From Verrucomicrobia bacterium 12-59-8 (GTDB taxonomy: Bacteria; Verrucomicrobiota; Verrucomicrobiae; Verrucomicrobiales; Verrucomicrobiaceae), in contig NCCR01000101.1 in assembly GCA_002279765.1 (NCBI GenBank), positions 1 to 36,617 on the forward strand: 36,617 bases of DNA, in the 5' to 3' direction. Both the position numbers and the translations under genes were made by a program. The notes beneath the pieces were generated by a model. It saw only the letters and a program-made list of their open reading frames with translations. It did not search any database and had not been told where the DNA came from. This document shows positions 33,008 to 36,617 of the stretch, in pieces. Numbering within the stretch: the stretch's first letter is position 1; the number at the start of each line of letters is the position of its first letter.

Positions 33008-33095
33008 CGCCCCAAGGGCGCTGTCGGCAAGAGGTTTGCCGACGGCCGCTTGGGGCGCTGCAGGGGTTGGAGGGAACGAACTTGGAGGTTCGTTC
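33008..33095. repeat. Cluster of nested palindromes after the aconitase gene
   Basis: Outer arms GCCCCAAG (33009-33016) and CTTGGGGC (33049-33056) enclose inner arms GTCGGCAA (33023-33030) and TTGCCGAC (33036-33043). A further perfect stem, GAACGAAC (74-81 of 33000) with GTTCGTTC (88-95), follows. They lie between the stops/starts of the ATPase and aconitase genes and directly follow the aconitase stop. They may act as a terminator for aconitase, but no T-run follows. The layout is more like a REP-type dispersed repeat. No second copy is seen in this window. Confidence 0.6.
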
Positions 33096-33101
33096 TACGG
33101 C

Positions 33102-35951
33102 TTACGCATTCGCCCTCAGGATCTGTGCGAGCACATACGGCAGGATGCCGCCGGCGCGGTAGTAGTCGATTTCGACGGGGGTGTCGATACGGACGACCAC
33201 AGGGACGTCGAAGCTGCTGCCGTCGGCCTTGTGGACGCGGAGGGTGGCTTCGCTCATGGGCTTGAAGTCGTTGCTCAGGCCCAGGAGGTCGAAGGTGGCA
33301 TCGCTGAGATCCTTGACCTTGTCGTAGTCGGCCTTGTCCTTGAAGTTGCAAGGCAGGACGCCCATGCCGACGAGGTTGCTGCGGTGAATACGCTCGAAGG
33401 ACTTGGTGATGACGGCTTTGACGCCGAGCAAACGCGTTCCTTTGGCGGCCCAGTCGCGGCTGGAGCCCATGCCATAGTCTTCACCGCCGAGGATGATGCT
33501 GGGGATGTTTTCAGCTTTGTAGCGTTCGGCAGCTTCATAAATCGACATTTCCGTGCCCGAAGAAGTCTTCATCAATTCAGTCTTCGTTGCCGTCGCTGCT
33601 GTATTGCCAGACAGAACCGAGGTTCCACTCGGAACTCGCTCAAAATGCAAGGTGTCGCCGCCCTCCTTGCCACCCAGCATGAGGTTCTTGATGCGGACGT
33701 TGGCGAAGGTGCCACGGGTCATGACGAGGTCATTGCCACGGCGGCTGCCGAAGCTGTTGAAATCAGCCTGGGTGACGCCGTGCTCAAGCAGGAAGCGGCC
33801 GGCTGGGCTGGCCTTCTTGATCGCGCCAGCAGGGCTGATGTGATCGGTTGTGACGGAGTCGCCGAAGATGCCGAGGGGGCGTGCGCCTGTGATCTCGGTG
33901 ATGTCTCCGGGGGTCATGCTGAAGTCAGCGAAGAAGGGAGGATGCTGGATGTAGGTGGACTTGCCGTCCCACTCGAAGACTTCGCCGATGCCGCCCTGAA
34001 TCTCGTTCCACTTCGGATTCTGCGAAGCGAAATCGGTGTAGAGCTTGCGGAAGACGTCGGGTGAGAGAGCGGAGGCCATGGCATCGCGCACTTCTTTGAG
34101 CGTGGGCCAGATGTCCTTCAGATACACGCCGCTGCCAGCGACGAGTTCTTCCGTGCTCAGATCGATATCGACCGTGCCTGCGATGGCGTAAGCGACCACG
34201 AGCGGGGGGCTCATGAGGAAGTTGGCCTTGATGCTCTGATGCACACGGGCTTCGAAGTTGCGATTGCCGGAGAGCACGCTGGCTGCCACGACATCCTGGC
34301 CTTTGACGACGTCTTCGATGCCAGCATCGAGCGGGCCGGAGTTGCCGATACAAGTGGTGCAGCCGTAGCCGACGGTCTGGAAGCCGAGCTTGTCGAGCTC
34401 GACCTGAAGGCCGGTTTTCGTGAGGTAGTCGGTTACGACGCGCGATCCTGGCCCGAGGCTGGTTTTGACGGAAGGCTTCACGGTGAGGCCTTTCGCATTC
34501 GCCTTCTTGGCTAGAAGACCTGCAGCGAGCATGACGCTCGGATTGCTGGTGTTCGTGCAGCTGGTGATGGCGGCGATGAGCACGCTGCCGTCGGTGATCG
34601 TGTCTTTGATGCCGCCTTTGGAATCAACGGTGACTTCAAAGCCGGTCTGGTCGGAGACCACATCCACACCTGCCGCAGCTCCGGTGACATCCAAGCCGTC
34701 CGCTTTGGCTGCGCCAAGATGATCGACGACCTGTGCCGTCGAAGACTTGCCAAAGCCGCCGGCTTTCACATCGGCAGCGAGGAGTTCGTTGAATTTCGAC
34801 TTCAAAGCAGGCACTTCGATGCGGTCCTGCGGGCGTTTTGGGCCGGAGACGCAGGGGACGACGGTGCTGAGGTCCATCTCCATCTCGGTGGTGAATTCGA
34901 TGCTGCCTTTCTCAGTCGGGATGCCCCACATGCCCTGAGCCTTGTAGTAATTGGTGACCGTGGTGCAGAGTTCCTCCGTGCGGCCGGTGCCGCGCAGGTA
35001 GGCGATGGTTTCTTCATCCACGCCGAAGAAGCCCATCGTGGCGCCATATTCAGGAGCCATGTTGGCGATGGTCGCGCGGTCGGTGACTGGCAGGCTGACT
35101 GCGCCGGGGCCGTAGAACTCGACGAATTTGCCGACGACGCCGAGCTTGCGCAGCTTCTGTGTGACTTCGAGCACGAGGTCGGTGGCGGTGACGCCTTCTT
35201 TAAGCGCGCCTTTGAGATACACACCGACGACTTCCGGGACGAGGAAGGTGACCGGCTGGCCGAGCATGCCTGCTTCAGCCTCAATGCCGCCCACGCCCCA
35301 GCCGACGACACCGAGGCCGTTGATCATGGTGGTGTGTGAATCGGTGCCGACGAGGGAATCGGGATAATAAACGCCGTCTTTTTCGAGCACGCCCTTAGCG
35401 AGGTATTCGAGGTTCACCTGATGCACGATGCCGATGCCAGGAGGCACGACCTTGAAGGTGTCGAAGGCCTGTTCACCCCATTTGAGGAACTGGTAGCGCT
35501 CCTTGTTGCGCTCAAATTCGAGCTCGAGATTCTGGTTCAGCGCGGCCTGCGTGCCAGCGAAGTCCACCTGCACGCTGTGATCGACGACGAGATCGACGGG
35601 CACGAGGGGCTCGACCATCTTTGGGTTTTTGCCGAGTTCCTTGACCTTTGAGCGCATGGCAGCCAGATCGACGAGCAAAGGAACACCGGTAAAGTCCTGC
35701 AGCACGATGCGGGCGACGGTGAAGGGGATCTCATATTCGCCGGGGGCCTTTGCGTTCCAGTTCGCAAGGTTTTTGACATCCGCCTCGGTGACCTTCTTAC
35801 CATCCAGGTTGCGCAGCAGGGACTCCAGCACGATGCGGATGGAAACAGGCAGGCGGGAGACATTGCCGACGCCGGCCGCCTCCAGTGCAGGAAGGGAATA
35901 ATACTTGCCGGGAGCTCCGGAGCCAGTGGTGAAGGTGAGAGGGGTGTTCAT
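33102..35951 (-). CDS. acnA: Aconitate hydratase (AcnA type)
   Basis: A 949-residue protein that interconverts citrate and isocitrate in the TCA cycle with a [4Fe-4S] cluster. Cluster cysteines are seen in [11 protein letters not shown] (about residue 464) and [12 protein letters not shown] (about 530 and 533). [29 protein letters not shown] and the C-terminal [11 protein letters not shown] swivel-domain motif are also present. The AcnA type (about 890 residues in E. coli) is clear; the extra length is spread over insertions. The ATG at 35951 ([15 protein letters not shown]) is used; the frame extends 17 codons upstream to 36002 with a hydrophobic stretch, which is not expected for a cytoplasmic enzyme. 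Confidence 0.95.
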   Translation of the reverse strand: MNTPLTFTTGSGAPGKYYSLPALEAAGVGNVSRLPVSIRIVLESLLRNLDGKKVTEADVKNLANWNAKAPGEYEIPFTVARIVLQDFTGVPLLVDLAAMRSKVKELGKNPKMVEPLVPVDLVVDHSVQVDFAGTQAALNQNLELEFERNKERYQFLKWGEQAFDTFKVVPPGIGIVHQVNLEYLAKGVLEKDGVYYPDSLVGTDSHTTMINGLGVVGWGVGGIEAEAGMLGQPVTFLVPEVVGVYLKGALKEGVTATDLVLEVTQKLRKLGVVGKFVEFYGPGAVSLPVTDRATIANMAPEYGATMGFFGVDEETIAYLRGTGRTEELCTTVTNYYKAQGMWGIPTEKGSIEFTTEMEMDLSTVVPCVSGPKRPQDRIEVPALKSKFNELLAADVKAGGFGKSSTAQVVDHLGAAKADGLDVTGAAAGVDVVSDQTGFEVTVDSKGGIKDTITDGSVLIAAITSCTNTSNPSVMLAAGLLAKKANAKGLTVKPSVKTSLGPGSRVVTDYLTKTGLQVELDKLGFQTVGYGCTTCIGNSGPLDAGIEDVVKGQDVVAASVLSGNRNFEARVHQSIKANFLMSPPLVVAYAIAGTVDIDLSTEELVAGSGVYLKDIWPTLKEVRDAMASALSPDVFRKLYTDFASQNPKWNEIQGGIGEVFEWDGKSTYIQHPPFFADFSMTPGDITEITGARPLGIFGDSVTTDHISPAGAIKKASPAGRFLLEHGVTQADFNSFGSRRGNDLVMTRGTFANVRIKNLMLGGKEGGDTLHFERVPSGTSVLSGNTAATATKTELMKTSSGTEMSIYEAAERYKAENIPSIILGGEDYGMGSSRDWAAKGTRLLGVKAVITKSFERIHRSNLVGMGVLPCNFKDKADYDKVKDLSDATFDLLGLSNDFKPMSEATLRVHKADGSSFDVPVVVRIDTPVEIDYYRAGGILPYVLAQILRANA

Positions 35952-36542
35952 TGGGATGGGTAGCGACCAACGAAATAGCAAGAGTAGCACGAATGACACC
36001 ACTTTTTTGTTCCACTCACATACGGGAAGGGGCAGATCTGACCCTAATAAGCCTCAATGCGGGGCATCCGCCATCGTCCTCAATGAGGAAGGAGGGAGAT
36101 AGAGGTCGCAGTGCGGAGTCGCGTCTCACTTATGAGGACAGTGCCCATATCAGGTGGCACCAACTGTGTTTCAGAGTCGGACGAGAGGCACGATTTTAGG
36201 AGCTTGTTTATGACGGTTCATGGGCAGAAGCGAATGTCTATCGACATCGCGCTCAACCATGGATGAAACGAGTGGAAAGAAGAAAAATGCGTGATGTCGC
36301 GCAGCAGCATGAAGTTTTTGAATCGATGTCATCATAGGCAGATCATAAGGCCTCGAAAGCGATGCGATCCCGGTGCTCAAAAAAGCCGGTTTTACGTAGA
36401 CAAACCGCCATTTTTCGAGAGGGCGTTTTTGCAGACGATAGGGACATGGAATCGAGGGTGATGTAAGGGGCACGAATCGGCACTTAAAAGGCCGACTGGA
36501 TGCCTCGGACGAAAGTTTTTTTCAAAAAACAGCACAATGTAG
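35952..36542. other. Gene-free stretch upstream of aconitase
   Basis: I find no convincing gene here. A 100-codon frame on the minus strand (36171-36473) has no family likeness, no ribosome site and a runs-of-Phe segment from a T-rich stretch, so I treat it as chance. GTGCC and GGCAC around 36130-36150 form a small hairpin. The part nearest 35951 should hold the aconitase promoter, but I cannot pick a clear -35/-10 pair. The end is AT-rich with runs of T and A around 36515-36530. Confidence 0.4.
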
Positions 36543-36570
36543 TTGCAGGGTTCTGAAGCTGATCTACTCT
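36543..36570 (+). promoter_or_regulatory. Candidate strong promoter facing out of the window
   Basis: TTGCAG (36543-36548) and TACTCT (36565-36570) stand 16 bases apart, downstream of an A/T-tract stretch (36515-36530) that could be an UP element. A hairpin, CCCGC (36576-36580) with GCGGG (36591-36595), lies in the leader. Such an arrangement is common before rRNA or other stable-RNA operons. The downstream gene is outside the window, so this is a guess from layout. Confidence 0.4.
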
Positions 36571-36617
36571 CCTAACCCGCAGCGAAAAACGCGGGCTGAG
36601 AAAAGAAGGTTTGAGAA

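Noticed and set aside
32883..34064. A 393-codon plus-strand frame
   Set aside because: It runs opposite to the ATPase start and the aconitase C-terminus; the aconitase motifs settle the coding strand.
36171..36473. A 100-codon minus-strand frame in the final gene-free stretch
   Set aside because: No ribosome site, no family likeness and uneven composition; could be chance.

Overview
The window is a GC-rich (roughly 60%) bacterial chromosome segment. Its gene content points to the Verrucomicrobia/Planctomycetes group, most likely a Prosthecobacter- or Verrucomicrobium-like organism: a terpene-cyclase C-terminus, a DUF3276 (PUR-alpha-like) protein, a secreted DUF1080 protein, a GH123/DUF4091 protein, and a giant DUF3686-type ATPase beside a flotillin. 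The lineage is an inference from family distribution, not from a marker gene.

Layout. 2-241: end of a squalene-hopene-cyclase-like gene. 243-8320 (minus): a three-gene set of YqiJ-like membrane protein, large flotillin and 1712-residue AAA ATPase, the last carrying a repeat element in frame. 8490-13820: mixed housekeeping and cell-envelope genes (DUF3276 protein with a near-consensus promoter, Tat-exported metallophosphoesterase, upp, two lipoproteins, DedA, a CII-like regulator, a small secreted protein). 13821-14179: a gene-free stretch with strong hairpins.

14180-21989 (plus) is a tight cluster of carrier protein, acyl-CoA-dehydrogenase-like flavoprotein, amino acid:[carrier protein] ligase (seryl-tRNA-synthetase-like), DUF1839 papain-like candidate transferase, GH2 protein and a fused double alpha/beta-hydrolase. 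An initiator tRNA gene with its own terminator (minus) and a DUF1080 gene follow. 23239-31017 (plus) is a second compact cluster of polysaccharide deacetylase, GT4 glycosyltransferase, GH123-like protein, CelD/FemAB-type acyltransferase and a Wzc-like chain-length protein without a tyrosine tail. Together the two clusters look like an exopolysaccharide locus in which an amino acid is activated, loaded on a carrier, probably oxidised and transferred to a sugar or polymer. No flippase, polymerase or outer-membrane export gene lies in the window.

31025-32962 (minus) holds an OLD-like ATPase overlapping a small TOPRIM-like protein gene, followed by a membrane PH-domain protein. This is a candidate defence operon of lower and patchier GC. 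Aconitase (minus) follows after a palindromic repeat cluster, and the window ends with a possible stable-RNA-type promoter.

The most promising undescribed systems are the aminoacyl-carrier/exopolysaccharide cluster and the ATPase/TOPRIM-like pair. The flotillin-ATPase set is also poorly understood. All functions are read from sequence motifs; no database search was possible.
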